DNA from: Anaeramoeba flamelloides
Lineage: Eukaryota; Metamonada; Anaeramoebidae
DNA: 64,000 nucleotides
Direction: 5' to 3'
Assembly (NCBI GenBank): GCA_027625915.1
Contig: JANTQA010000023.1
Location: 13,702,001-13,766,000 of the forward strand
This document shows positions 1-13,045 of this stretch, piece after piece. Under the pieces are notes generated by a model, which made no database searches, was not told the origin of the DNA, and saw only the letters and a program-made list of their open reading frames with translations. How positions within the stretch are numbered: the first letter of the stretch is position 1; each line of letters opens with the position of its first letter. A program made the translations under genes and the position numbers.

Positions 1-2698
1 GAAAAAAACAATGGTAACCAATTTAGTTTATTTTTCTTTCTTGAAAATCATTGTTATTTTTTAAGGATCTATTTCCAATATAAATGTTAGATATTCTTTC
101 AGGTTTTTGCGGTTTCTTTGATTCATTAATTTATACTGAAAAACATTGAAATTTTCTCAATCAAAAAATAATTCTAGTAATATAAAGATATGAAGAAGTT
201 GTTTAAAATTTTTTTCGAAGGGAAAAATATCATATTCTTGGTTTTTGAAGAAAAAACTATTTTGGTTCAATAAAATTTCAAGGTTCTTGGTTTTTGAGAG
301 ATTTCTTTGTTAAATTATTTGATATTAATTCAATAAACAATGTTTTAATAAATTTTGAAATGGGTAATTGTAATCCTTTGAATATTTGCCTTTACTGTTA
401 TTTCTCAATGTTTTTCACAACCAAAAGAAGAGTTACATTTTTAAAAGAGTGGCCCATTTTTGGGTAAGAACAGAATATAGAATATTTGATTAGCACTTTT
501 AAAAAACGAAAAATTTTGATTTCAATTTCCTCAAATTGTCTTTATCCTAATAAGGAACAAAAAAACAAAGAAAAAAATCAAAAAAAAACAATTAAAAGAG
601 AAAATCCACTTCTCTTTAATTTTTAACCTCCTTCTCGAGCTTTTTGTAAAAATTAAAAAAATTTTTTTTAATTACAACCGTTTTAAGGACTAGCTAAAAA
701 AAGGTCATTTCTGGGGTATGGGGGGTTAAAACACCACTGTTTTAGACACTTTATCTTTTTCAATTTACCAGAAACCCAAAATTGATAATTTTTGCTAATT
801 TTTTGCCAATTTTTTGCAATTTTTTGAACCCAAAAAAATTTTTTGCAATTTTGAAATCGTTTGTCATTTTTTTCAGCGCAGCTAATTTTTAGCAACCTCA
901 AAAAAATGAAAAAGAAATTGTTTTTTCCTTTTAAAGCCAAATTGACGATATTCAATTCCATCGTTTCCAACAAAAAAGTGTTTTTTTTTGTAGAAAAGCT
1001 CACATAAAAAATTTTTTACAAAAAAAGATCAGAACACATAAAATTTTTTTTACAAATAAGATCAAAAAAATTCTAAAAATAAAAGATGAAAAAATAAAAA
1101 AATAAAAAAAATTTTTTTCACATTTTGAGAAAAACAAACAATGAAAATGAATGACAAATAAAAAACAAATCACTTCTAACTTTTCCCCTTTTCATTTTAA
1201 ATTATTTTTAAAATGACAAAGAAAAATTTGCATTTCGATAAATTTAATGATCATATCCTAACCATGTTCGTTCTAATTGAAGTATTGTCTTACAATCAAT
1301 TTTTACCTCTGAAAATTGAAAGTTAGAACAAACATGGTTGGGATATGGTTTTCAGTAATAGGTTTGCTAATGAGAATCTGATCTGTCAAAATTACCAATT
1401 CCTAAAAATCTGAAATTTGATAGTTCTTCTGGATACTAAGAAATAAAGACAACATTTCACTCGTGTTTTAATCCATACGAAGGCAATAGTGGCCTTATTT
1501 TAGATAATCCTTAATAAAGTTTTGACTATAAGTCTAATACTGGTATTTGAATTTGAAAAGAGACAATATTTTCACGTGATTGTTAATATTTTTCTTGTTC
1601 AAATAGAGAGTACTAAGAAGTAGATTGCCAATTAAAAACTTGTTAAGAAAAGGAAATTGAAAATGAAGTGAAAATTTTTCCCATTTGGAATTCAAATACC
1701 AGTAAGTGATCTTCAAACTGTCTAATCCATACATTTTAAAGCAGTTAGAGTAACACTTGTGAAAACTTTAAGAACATACTTTTCTCAAACAACAATATAA
1801 ATCAAAGAATAAAGGAATTATTTTTTTTTTGAAAGGGAGAAATTAATTTTTTAGACAACTTACTTTACAACTAGCTATTGTTTGTTGGGGTTGGGTTTAT
1901 TAATTTCAAGGAATTAAAATTTTTTTGTTAAACTTTTTTTTCTCTTTTTTTTTCCCAAAAAGATAATTTTCAGAAATTAAGTCCAACAATAAAGAAGAAA
2001 AAAAAAAAAGAATTTGAAGAAAGTGTTTGTTGAAAAGATCCAATAAAACTGGACAAAAATTTTCCAATAAAATATTTGTCAATTCCTGTTGTGAAAAAAG
2101 TAAGTGGAAGTAAGTTTAACTCAAAATTCGAATAATTTATTCTTCTTTTATTAAAAGTTCTGTAATTAGAATTTTTTTTTTAACTGTCTTTTAATTTTTT
2201 CAACTGAGGTGAAGGTTTGTAAATTTAAGAACTACCCATTGTTTTTCTGTTTTTAGAATTTGGCTTTTTTAAAAAATTCGAGATTCGCAGAAAAAGCAAA
2301 AAAAGTTGATCTTGTTACTACTAATTCCAAATTTGTTTGATCCACACCTTCTCTCAAAATTTTTTTAACAGGAATTATTCTTGATTTCTGTTGAAAAAAA
2401 TCTCTTAATAAGACACAAATAGAAATTTTAAAAAGAAATATACATTTTTAAAAAATGTGAGAACTTTTTTCCAAAATTAAAAATGTTTTCAAGATTTCTA
2501 TTTTATAAAAAATAAACAAATAAAGCTTTAAATGTGACTTAGGGGTTAGATCGGGGAGAAAAGCTGTTTTTTAAAAAAAGTCTCTCTTTGGTAAAAACAA
2601 AAACTTGTAAAAAAGTTTTGCGTTGAACAAAATCAAAAATTAATCGGAACAGAAATAATAATTACAAAAAAAAAATAAAAGTTTATCACAAAACTTAC
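1..2698. other. Spacer; may hold unfound 3' exons of the PAS gene
   Basis: Very AT-rich DNA with many short A and T runs. I see no recognisable protein in either strand. Because the PAS-like gene to the right ends at a clear GTAAGT donor in phase 1, at least one further exon on the minus strand should lie here or beyond the left edge of the window; I could not pick it out. Open frames here are short, often lack ATG and have no family resemblance. Confidence 0.4.
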
Positions 2699-3614
2699 CT
2701 TCGATTGTATACAGCCGAGTTTTTTTTGCTTTTGAAATTCGAGCTTTTTCAACCTTTGAAGAGGATCCAGAGATTATAGAACTGAATGAAAGATCAAACG
2801 ATGATGAAGAAGTGTCTGAAGTTTTGGTATTCTTCTTTTTCGTGTTTGAATTTGAAACCTTTTTTGGGGATTGTATTTTTTTGTGATTTTTTTGAATTGA
2901 TAAGTGGTAATTCAGATTTTTACCAACTTGAAATTTGGTTACAAATACTTCCGTGATGATCTCTTGCTTTTTTTTACTTAAGAATGCACACTTGTATGAA
3001 ATTTTATTCAATTTTTGGAGACTAAAAAAGAATAAGATTAGAAAATATTTTATTTTTTAAAAAGGAAATTTTGAAAAATTGAAATGATTTTTGGGGGATA
3101 ACAGATTTTCTTTTGGAAAAAAATGAAGTTTAAGAGGTCAGTTTGCCAAATAAGATCTAAAGTCGATTTTTATCAGAGAAGGGCTTTGGCTATGAATAAA
3201 AAAAAAAAAAAATAATTAGTGATTTTTACTTGTGAAATTGTTCAAATTTGCTTTTTAAGAGCTTTTTTATGGAAGTTTTGTGGATTCTTTGGTAATCTAT
3301 TTAAGGCATTTAGAATAGAAGATCAAAAAAGAAAATCAAAAAAATAAACACAAACACTAAGAATAAGAAATTAAGAGAAAAAAGAACTTGAAAAAGTTGA
3401 TCAACAAAAAATGGGAGGAGCAATTACCTGTAGATAGTGATAATAAGGTTTGTTTTTTCATCCACTTTTTATCAGCCTCAAAATAGTCAAGGAAGTGTGA
3501 ATTATAGTAAAGAAATTTGTAAGAAGAATTAATAAAACAACTTGGTGTGGTTGTAAAATCAAGTTCTTTCATTCGAAATTTCATTTCTTTTTTGGAATAT
3601 TTAATTTGATCCAT
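2699..3614 (-). CDS. PAS-like domain protein, 3' end not found
   Basis: Three exons join in frame on the minus strand: 3614-3428 (starts at ATG), 3296-3230, and 3021-2699. Introns of 131 and 208 bp have GT-AG ends (GTAATT, GTAAAA donors) and phases 1 and 2 that match; exon 3 ends at a GTAAGT donor in phase 1, so the gene continues. The 192 decoded residues read like a PAS sensor fold: FINSSYKFLYYNSHFLDYFE (about residues 27-46), a helical stretch around KSKFEQFHN (77-85), then TEVFVTKFQVG (108-118) and YHLSIQK, typical of the last PAS strands. A Lys/Ser-rich linker follows (131-192), as in amoebozoan-type PAS regulators. PAS domains bind small ligands or partner proteins; what this one senses and which output domain follows are unknown. 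A decayed paralogue is possible, but three consistent exon joins without stops argue for a live gene. The ATG choice is uncertain because the frame is open about 135 bp further upstream without an ATG. Confidence 0.58.
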
Positions 3615-6600
3615 ACTTGGTTGAAATAAATAACAATGAAAAAATAAATGATAAAGAATGATCTTGAAAATTGGAAAGAATTGGTAAAAATTGCCAAATA
3701 TTAAGAAGGTAGGTTTTGAGTTGTTGTTGTGATTAAATGGATCGGCCAAAACAAAGAATTAAAACAGTAAAATAGTATTTTGTAAAAATCTTGAAGTTAA
3801 AGAATTTGTTGGTTTCACCAAAATAGACTTAATTTTCAGGTAGTTAGTGATTTATTTAATTTTTTTTTCGAAATAATTAACCATTTTTAGATATTTTTTT
3901 TACAAAAGGAAATATAATTTTGAAATTTTTAGATACAAACTACCCAATCGCCACTTTACCTTCACATAAATTTTCTGAAACATTTAAGAACTTTCACAAA
4001 ATTCAGAAAATTATTTAGGCAACGAGTTTGCCATAAAACCTGAAAAAAATTATAAAGTCTGGTTGTGAGGTGTAGACTGAAAAAAGATACTCCCGTCAGA
4101 GTATTTTTCTTGTTCAAAAATATGATAAATTAATTAATTTCCAAATAAAAAAAAATTCTTAATTTAGAATTTAATTTTGAAAAAAAACAAACAAGATAAA
4201 ACAATGATGAAGATTGGTGACTTAAGATCAAGGTGTTTATTTTTCATAAAATGTGGTGCAAATGTTGATTTCTCAATTCAAATTTAGATTTGTCCAAAAT
4301 TACTTGTTTGATTTTACTAGAAAGTTTATCCTGAAATTTTCTCTTATTCCTTTTATTTTAATGACAAGAGATCGCCCAAAAGAGATCAATTACCAAATAA
4401 AAAGAAATAATTCAACGATTCAATTATAATTTTGTTTTCACTTTTTCTGAATTGGGTAAAGTAAAAATTTACTTGCTTTTTGAAAATTTTTATTTTTCAA
4501 GTAAAGGGAATTCCCATTTACTCATCGCCATAGAGTGGGTTTCATGTATTATACATTCTGATACCAATAAAATCACAGAAGCACTTTAAAACAGGAAAAT
4601 TTGATATTTGCTGAAATCTTTTTCATTTTTGAATAAACTTTCATCATTGACATAGGTTGATAAAATTTAATCTTATGCCAACACTTAAATCAGGACTTTT
4701 TTTCAGTTTGGTTTTTGAAGATAGAAAGAGACACAAACACACTTGTTTCAGATTTAAATTGACATTTGAGGTTATATCTTGTATTAATGATAATTCTCAA
4801 ATGATATTAGGTGATTTTGTTTCAAAAGATTATAACATTAGAACAAAATTTCTAAAGATAAAATAATTTTTCTTTTGGTCAAAATATCAAAAACTGAGAT
4901 CTTTCTGATTTTTTGTTAAAAATTACTATTCTAATCTTTCTATATCTTTTAAATTTTATTCAAAGAACTCTATTTCTAATTTATATACCGTTTCACACCA
5001 TTGGTTTGTTTCTTTGATTTCGACAGTCAGTTTATATTTTGATCATTGGTTAAAATTGCCTAATAGTGTAATGAAAAAACATAATGTAGTTACTCACCTG
5101 TAATTTAAAATTCAACTTTTCAAAGTATTAATCTTCAATCACGGCTCAATAACAAGTTTTTAATCATTGTTCGAGTATTTTTATTTTTCAATTTTTAATG
5201 TAAAGATGATTTTCAACTTTTTTATAGAAAAAAAGAATTTGGGTAAAATAAACAAATTTTTTTGTTCTTAATTTTGTTAATTCTCGATTTCTACTATTTT
5301 TTTTGCAAAGTTTTTAATGAGATCTACTTCAATTCAAAACTACTTTTTATATCCTCATATGTGTTTTGGTTATATATATCGGTTGTGAGGTGTTTATTAG
5401 TGATTGTTAGCTCTCATTTTTTTTTTTATCCTAAAAGTAAAATGAGTACTTTTTTTTGACAAAGGTTCAATTAGTCTTGACACAACCTTGTCCATGCAAC
5501 CGTTTTTGTGAAGTGAATAAAAATTGTTAAAAGAATTTATTTTTTTCTGATAATCTATCAGAAAAATATCTGTTTTCTTTTTGATTTGGTTTTTTGGCTC
5601 AAAAAAACCAAAAAGAAAAATTTGCATCAAATCTTTCATTTTTCTCAGATAAACTGGAGTATGGACACCCCGACTCTATAAGAACAAATAAAATTGCAAA
5701 TTACTTTAAAAAGTCAAATGACGAGAAAAATAAACCCAAAATTTAAACTTAAAGATCTTTATGAAACAAAATTTCAAAATTAAATATTTTCTCCTATTTG
5801 TCGAAAGATTGATTTGAAAGAAAAGATCTCCCAGAAAGAATATACATAAACACTGACCTTGATCTCAAAGATTACTAAACAATCTTGAATGTAATTTTGA
5901 TTCTAACAAATATATATTTGTTACTTTTCCTTTTAAAAATTATTTTTTCAAGAGTAAAGTTTAAATTGAATCTCAACCATACCGTTAAATGTAAAATAAA
6001 AAGATCAAAATTTTCATTCAGCTTTCCGAAAAAACCCATCTCTCAAGATTTAAAAGAAATCATCAAAGGCCCCAATTTGAAAAAGTGATCATAATTTAAG
6101 CTTATTTAAAGAATTCAAATAATTTAAAATTTTACCATGATGAAAAATCTTTTTTTTGTTAGTTGAATGAAAATTTTGTTCTATTTATTTTGCAACAAAT
6201 CCTAAATTCATTGAATAGACCCAATCCTTTGGGTTACTATCAAAAAAACTCAAGATAATATGTGACAGTTAATTTTCTGAATATTTTCAAAAAAAAAAGA
6301 ATGTGCAAATTCCAAGTTACAATTTTCACTTTCAAAGATTAAAGAGTCAAATCTTGAGAAATCATTAGAACACTTTTTTTGATAACTTCTCAAATTCATC
6401 TTACTCATCCAGTTCAAAATCAAAGTAAAACTCTGATAAAAATTTCAATATTTATTTGTCGAATAAATAAGAAACAATACTCACTACATTTACATCCCCG
6501 TTTTCAAGTCAAGTTTTTCACAAAGTTAGGCTTTTTGTTTACTGAAATTTGAATTATAAATAGGCTTTTTTTTTACTTCATATTCAATTTCTCTTTGAGA

Positions 6601-7884
6601 ATATAGATCGAGAGCCTCAAATTGCAACCAATTTCTTTGAGAACTGTATTTATAAAAAAACGATATGGAAAAGGAAGTGAAAATTCTTTCCCAATTAGAA
6701 TTCAAATACCAGTAATCAATTTTTGCAAAAAGAAAAATTCCAATGAAGTGAAAATTTATTCCCTGCTATTGCCTAAAAACTGTAATCGGAAAACCAATGA
6801 TAGTTGTCATAATTTAATGAGTCAAAGAAACAAAAAATTGAAAAAGTAGTAAAATTTTAAAATATTTGTAACCTGCAAATTTTTTTTAAATAAAAAAAAG
6901 AAAAAATAATTTTTAACAACCAAACATACAGGTTACCCTTTTTGAGACTGTAAATTTTTTATCAACAATTTGGGATGGGACAAAATATTACAAGACAAAA
7001 AGAATCATTTAATAAAATTAATGTTAAAATAAAATCAAAATATTTTAAATTTTTATTTTTTCGAGATTGTAGAAAATATATATCTTAGACCTTCAAATTT
7101 TTAAACTTTTCAAGACAAATTTAAAAGCAGTATTTCATTGCTTCTTATTTAGTTTCCCTAAGATAAGTGAAGTGTATTTATAGTCTTACCTTTATCTACC
7201 TAATATTTGAATATTAAGTGAATCCATGATCTGTAGTAACTTTAGGTTTTTTGAACTCTTTTATTTGAAATTTCGAATTTGATTAGTGATATTTTTGTAC
7301 TAATTACAAATTTGAGAAAAAAATTAATAATTCGGAAACAGTACAAAAAAATTATTCGCTTTTCTTTCTTTAAAGCCAATAATTCACAAAGTAGAGACCA
7401 AAGAAACACAACCGAATATATGATCAGGATAATATTTTACAAGTTTAATTACTTTCTCAAACTCTGGTTTTATTCAAATAGAATAAAAATGAATCAAATT
7501 CTAAAAAAATTTAAAACTTGAATTTTTCAACAAAAAAGTTCGAATTAATTAATAATAATTATCAAAACTTTTCAAGGATTTTTGTGGATCTTTAATTTCT
7601 AAACTTTCAGAATCAATAGCAAATCAAGAATGTTTTAAGGTCTATAATAAGATATTGAATGGTTATAGAAATATAATTCCGATGTGATAAGGTAAGAAAA
7701 AGCTTTTGTTTTTTGAAACAAATCTCAAAAATTTAAAACAAAGATCATTAGAATAAAAATTTACCTTTAATAATTACCTCAAAATTGGATAATATTGGAT
7801 AATACAATTTGGTGACTGTCAGAATCAGACTCGAAGTTATCAAATAAGGTACAAAAAAAAAATTTTTTTTTAAGGTACAACTCC
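3615..7884. other. Gene-poor spacer with one dispersed repeat
   Basis: No recognised gene. At 4690-4866 (+) an open stretch ending in TAA (decoded ends FVSKDYNIRTKFLKIK) has coding-like codon use and could be a lone 3' exon, but no upstream partner exon could be joined with confidence. At 6622-6849 (+) another 75-codon frame lies beside sequence resembling 1640-1710, so it is more likely repeat than gene. The dispersed repeat around 5982-6200 is listed separately. Confidence 0.35.
5982..6200. repeat. Dispersed repeat copy carrying an unoccupied TTAA site
   Basis: This stretch resembles the sequences on both sides of the 12236-13045 element (about 12125-12235 and 13046-13145): the shared landmarks are AATAAAAAGATCAAAATTTT, ATAATTTAA before the site, and TGAATGAAAATTTTGTT after it. 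Where the 12.2 kb copy carries an 810 bp insertion, this copy has a single TTAA (6106-6109). A third relative lies near 57590-57710. It is therefore a paralogous empty site for the TTAA element. Confidence 0.6.
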
Positions 7885-9754
7885 TTAAGGGAGTAGCTAC
7901 ACCATAGGGCATGATAAAAATTTGAGAGAGATAAGATAACAAAATTTTATTTTAGTGGCATGTGATCGTAGATTCTCTAAAAATTTTTTTAAAAAAATTA
8001 TTTGATATTTTTTTTTTATTAATGTTCAACAATTAAAAAAAAGAGATTAAAATGATCAAAATAATGCATATACAACGACTATAATCCGTGTTTCAAAATA
8101 TTATCCTTGCTTTTTTTTATTCTTGTACCAAGGCAACATCCAATCTACTACCAAATAGTATACCTGGGCCAAAATCAATTTTGAAAGTAAAGTACTGGTT
8201 ATTTTTAGTAAAATTTAATTTATTAATGCAAATAGTTGAAAATTTTCCATAATATTCTCAATTTTTTTGAAATTTTTTGTTTTTTTTATTATTAAAATTT
8301 TCCTTTAAAAATTTACTCTATTTTTTTGCGATAAATTTGCAATTTGATCCTTTATTTTTTAGAATTTCTTTTTAAATAATAGAACTTTAAGAAACCAATA
8401 CCATATTTTTTTTTTGGGTTTATTATTGGTTTCTTTGATTGGTTAATGTATAGGTTTTCTATAACAAAAAAACACGCTTTTTATTTTGAAACACGTATTA
8501 AATTTTTTTGCACGCTTTATTTTAACTACAGTATATTGATAAAATAGTTTTTTTTTTTTTTTTTTTTTTGTAATTGAAATAAACTTAATTCCATTAATTT
8601 GGGCACAGTTTAAACAGTTGGAAAAATAACAATAACATGATTTACATCCAATTGGAAATTAATTTTAATTCAACAAACTTTTTCATTTTTTGTCTTTTTT
8701 GTTTTTGTTTTCATTTTCTATTTCTGAAGTCACTTAATCGGTTTAGTTAGATCTGAAAATTTTTTATAGATGGTTGATAGATGGTTACAATTGAGTTTCT
8801 TAAATTGAAAAATCCACATATAACGGGTGCATGGTATTTTATCATTTAATCGATCAACCTTTTTTGGTGTAATTTTAACAAATTAACCAATATATTTTTT
8901 GTTCAAACTCTTTCATTTCAGCTCGTTTCCTTATTTTAGACACACTTGTTTTGATTTTTTGTTTTATATTGTTTTCTTATATTTGGATAAAAATGATTAC
9001 TTAAAAAACCATTAATACTATGTTACTTAAATCTGATTTTATATTAGGTTTGGAAAAATACAATAAATTGAGTTTTTGTTTCCCTATTTTTGATTTTAGA
9101 TGTGTCCAAATTTTTGGAATGCGGTTTAGTTTTTTTTTTTTGGGGGGGATGATAATTTCAGATTCTTTGAATAAAACTTGTAGCTATTTTGTGGTTTAAA
9201 CTTTGATAACATATAATCATATTTACTTCTCATATTCCACTAAACCCAACGATTTAAAATCCTAACAAGTTATAATTTGACTTAATTATTCTTTTTTTTT
9301 GGAAACTTCTAGCTATTTAAGTCCCATTTATGTTTCCTTTTATGATTCTCTCAATTGTAATATTGTTGTTCTTTTTAAACAAAATCCATTAATCCCAAAT
9401 GCCACTGATAAAAAAATATTTCTAATTGCTTTATGTTGTCATGATTAAAAAAATCTCAAAAATGATGAAAAAATAAAAAAATGAAAAAATTAAATGCCAC
9501 AATAGAATGTTGAGATAAGGATAAAAGATAAGTCATTCAACATTCAAAACACTATTTTAAGCAATTCAACTCAACCTTCTATTGTGGTAATTTCTTTGAG
9601 ACTTTGAGAAAAAAATTAAAATAATTTAATGAATGAAGTACTTTAAATAATAAAAATCAATGAGTTACAGCCAGAGTAAAAAATATTATTTTCTGATCCT
9701 CTTCAGAATTGCAAAAAAGTGAAAAATTTTTCTTTACCATGGCTACTCCCTTAA
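7885..9754. mobile_element. TTAA-flanked DNA transposon, long copy
   Basis: The segment is bounded by TTAAGGGAGTAGCTAC at 7885 and its inverse ATGGCTACTCCCTTAA ending at 9754, giving 13-bp terminal inverted repeats GGGAGTAGC plus TTAA. Both ends, and interior stretches near 9125-9240, match the shorter copy at 12236-13045. TTAA target duplication is the hallmark of piggyBac-type elements, but no transposase frame survives, so the family assignment is inference. A second small element (8087-8495) appears nested inside. About 1.87 kb, non-coding. Confidence 0.6.
8087..8495. mobile_element. Nested MITE with 14-bp perfect inverted ends
   Basis: The ends CGTGTTTCAAAATA (8087-8100) and TATTTTGAAACACG (8482-8495) are perfect inverted repeats. 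The interior from about 8125 is shared in the opposite orientation with 21018-21375, including GGCAACATCCAATCTACTAC. It is absent from the shorter TTAA element at 12.2 kb, which fits insertion into the 7885-9754 copy. No coding capacity. Confidence 0.5.
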
Positions 9755-10265
9755 GGAAATAATCTCTTTGAAATTTTTTTACCTAAATTTAAGAGATTGA
9801 GAAAATTTTTTGACAATTACTTTTATTTGAAAACCCTTGTCAATTTTCCAATTAAACTTGTTCAAGATAAGGTATCCTTATTTATAAATTGACCAAAAAA
9901 AAATAATAGAGACTAGACTCTTAAGATAAGGAAAAAAAATTTTTTTTAGAAAAGATTTGATTTGAAAATTAAGATTCCAAGTTATTCGGAATAATCTACT
10001 TTTGTGTAAAACATAAGTATAAATATGAATGTTGTAAAAAATAGAGTATTTCGAATTTTTGTGATAAATTAAGAGTCCCATGAAATTTCATTAATTTGGT
10101 ATAGTCAGATCAACTTCTAAGATACAAAATTTTAACGAAATTCGATTAATAAAAATCTAAAATTAAGACACAAAATTTTATATCCCCAAAAAATAATTTA
10201 TAAAAAAAAAATTGAAAAATATGCGACTTAATTTGAGATTTTTTTGTGGCTTAAATTATCTTGAA

Positions 10266-10690
10266 AGTTTTTGTAGTAATCCTGAAACGTACAATATATA
10301 TAAACCCCAATTCAAAATTTTTAACACACCAAAATTCGATTTGTGAAAAAAAAAAACGTATTTAATCAATTCAAGAGGATTTACCAAATTATAACCATTC
10401 ACTAATTGAAATGTTAGCAATTATTTATAAATTACAATACTTAGAAAACAAAAACTAAATAATTATCAATACAAATAAATCATGGGTGTGTTAAAAATTT
10501 TGGAGAGAGTAAAACAAAAAAATTGATTGGTAAATTTGTTTAAATTCTATTAGGAATATTGATCGATCAAAGGTTAGATACTACCAACTAATTTTATTTG
10601 AGTTCTTCTATTTGTAACAACTCAACTTTAATCAATACCAAATTGTTGTAAAAAATTTTGATTCAACAAAACAAATTACGTAATTCAAAC
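10266..10690 (-). repeat. Dispersed repeat family R1, inverse copy
   Basis: Reverse-complement match to 15724-16276 and 28516-29055. Shared landmarks are GGGTGTGTTAAAAATTTTGG, TTGATCGATCAAA and ACTCAACTTTAATCAATA. No terminal inverted repeats or coding frame could be seen, so the class of this element is unknown. Confidence 0.6.
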
Positions 10691-10829
10691 AATGAAATGA
10701 AAACAGAAACTAAAAGATGAAAAAATGATTTTCATATTTTACAAAAATCAAAATTATTTTCCAATTTCAATGAAATTGAATTATTTTGATTGTTTGGAAT
10801 GTTTTAACTATGTGAAAACTTTTGAATTT

Positions 10830-10833
<4 letters not shown>

Positions 10834-10862
<29 letters not shown>
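10834..10862. repeat. TA dinucleotide microsatellite
   Basis: An uninterrupted run of alternating T and A of about 29 bases in spacer DNA. Confidence 0.9.
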
Positions 10863-10866
<4 letters not shown>

Positions 10867-12235
10867 CAGTAACATTTTATAGGCTGTAACCAAATTTATG
10901 TATTATAACAAAAAAATTATATTAAAAATAACTATATATAATAAACTTAAAATTACACTGTTGAAAATTGTTAGAATTTTTTGTTATTTTTTTCATTTTA
11001 ATTCTTTTAAATAGGATAAGTTACTTTTAAAATATGCTAAAAATATTAATAATTCGAGGTAAACGCCGGAAATAAATTTTGCTGTAGAAGAATGTTAAAT
11101 AAGATCTAAAAATGATTTATTTTTAATTTTAGATAGCTAAATGATTTGAATTTTGTCAAATAAATCCTTAAAGATTCCACTATTGGGGCGTGAAATACCT
11201 TTATTTTATGTATACTGTGTGTCTTACATCTAATTACATGTATGGTAAACATTATATAACTTTATTTAAATCTTTTAGTCGGTCAAAAAAATGTTTTTTT
11301 TAGGAAATTTATTTTTTTCGTTTCCAAAATCTGAATTTGGTAAGTAAAGTTACAAATAGATTCCTAGAACTTTAATAACAAAAGAGTTGCTAAATTTGAA
11401 AATTTGAAATTTTTATTTAATTTTTGTCTGTTTTTCACTTTTCAAATTATCTACCAAAAAGAAAGTATTTGAAATCAAGCTATTATCGAAAAAATTTATT
11501 TGAATCTAAAAAAATGAATCAAAAGAAACAATTTTTTATTGTAATATTTGATATTAAATTGTTTTTCAATGTAAAAAATAAAATATTTAGTAAATTGTAT
11601 ATAAGATAAATATATTCGAAATGAAAAAATTAAAATATGACTAAAAAATTACTCATACATAAAAAGAAGAAATAAGGTTTTATCAAAGTATAACCTCTTT
11701 CTAATTGTTATTCTTTAGATTTTTTAGTCATTTTTTGATACAAAAATAGCCAAAAAATCTTCTTAAACATGTTTAAAGGATTGCAGATGTCTTAATTGTG
11801 ATAAAATAAGACTCGATATCAGATATTAATAAAAAAATAATATTTTATAAAATTATCAAAAAATTTGGAATAAAAAGAAAAAACTTGTCAAATTCAAAAA
11901 TCAAAATTTCTTTAACAAAAGTTTATTATACTTACTTTCCAGTTATTAAAGAGTCTAGGTATCAGTGGAAGAGGGTACAAATACACTTAACTATAAAGTG
12001 GAATTCCCTATTCTTAAAGAGTAAATAAAATCAATTTTAATTTTACCTACTTTTCTTTGTGACTTTCCAAAATTTTTTTAATCAATAGACGTTTTGATCA
12101 AAAATACCAAATTTGTAATACTAGTAATTACGAAATAAAAAGATCAAAATTTTAATTTAGCTTTTAAAATCAAGAATTAAAATAAATCATCAAAAGAAAA
12201 ATTCTTTAAAGGTGAAGTTCATAATTTAACCTGAT

Positions 12236-13045
12236 TTAAGGGAGTAGCCATGTTAAAGGAAAAAAACTCACTTTTTTACAATTCTTAAGAGGATCAGAAA
12301 AATAACATTTTTAACTTTGGTTGTACGTTATTGATTTTTATTATTTTTAGAATTTCATTTATTATATTTTTTAATTTTTTTTTTTTAAAACTCTCAAAGC
12401 AATTGTTACAACCATATGTTGAGTTGAATTGCTTAAAATAGTGTTTCGAATGTAGAATGACTTATCGTTCATCCTTATCTCAACATTCATTTGTGGCATT
12501 TAATTTTTTCATCATTTTTGAATTTTTTTTTTATCATAACAAAAAGCTGAGAAAGATTGATGTATCAGTGACATTTTGGATAAAAGATTTTTTTTTAACC
12601 TTAACAACATCATTATTGTGAAAATCACAAAAATTGATAAGAATGGGTCTTAAATAGCGAGAAGGATGCAATAAATCATAATCATTATCCCAAAACATTA
12701 CTGATTCGGGTTTTAAACTCTTGGATTTGGTGGAATTCGAGAAGTGAATATAAATATATTTTATCAAATTTTAAACCACAAAATAACTATAAGTTTTATT
12801 TCAAGAATACAAAATAATTTTCTCCCAAAAAAAACTATTTAAAATAAAAAAACAGAAAAATAAAACCAATTTTATGAATTCTTTTCTGTTTTTTTTGTTC
12901 AACATTACTCAAAAACAAAAATATTTTATAATTTTTAAAAAATAATTTTTTAGAGAATCAAAGATCATACTCCACTAAAATAAAATACTCTCCTTACAAC
13001 TCACTCGAATTTTTCACATTTCTTATGGTGTAGCTACTCCCTTAA
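12236..13045. mobile_element. TTAA-flanked DNA transposon, short copy
   Basis: Begins TTAAGGGAGTAGCCATG and ends GTAGCTACTCCCTTAA, the same termini as the 7885-9754 copy but in 810 bp. The flanks outside match the uninterrupted repeat at 5982-6200, so TTAA is the target site and is duplicated on insertion. A frame at 12767-12534 (-) with VMFWDNDYDLLHPSRY has no known match and could be a relic of a transposase; I cannot identify it. The element ends about 370 bp upstream of the succinyl-CoA synthetase start codon. Confidence 0.65.

Larger units (their letters stand above)
9755..12235. other. Spacer with a dispersed repeat and a TA microsatellite
   Basis: No gene recognised. Contains the inverse copy of a roughly 550 bp dispersed repeat (about 10266-10690, see separate entry) and a TA dinucleotide run at about 10834-10862. 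The remainder is AT-rich sequence without coding character. Confidence 0.5.

Noticed and set aside
683-1003. 106-codon minus-strand open frame
   Set aside because: No family resemblance, composition follows A/T runs, no good start context or splice partner.
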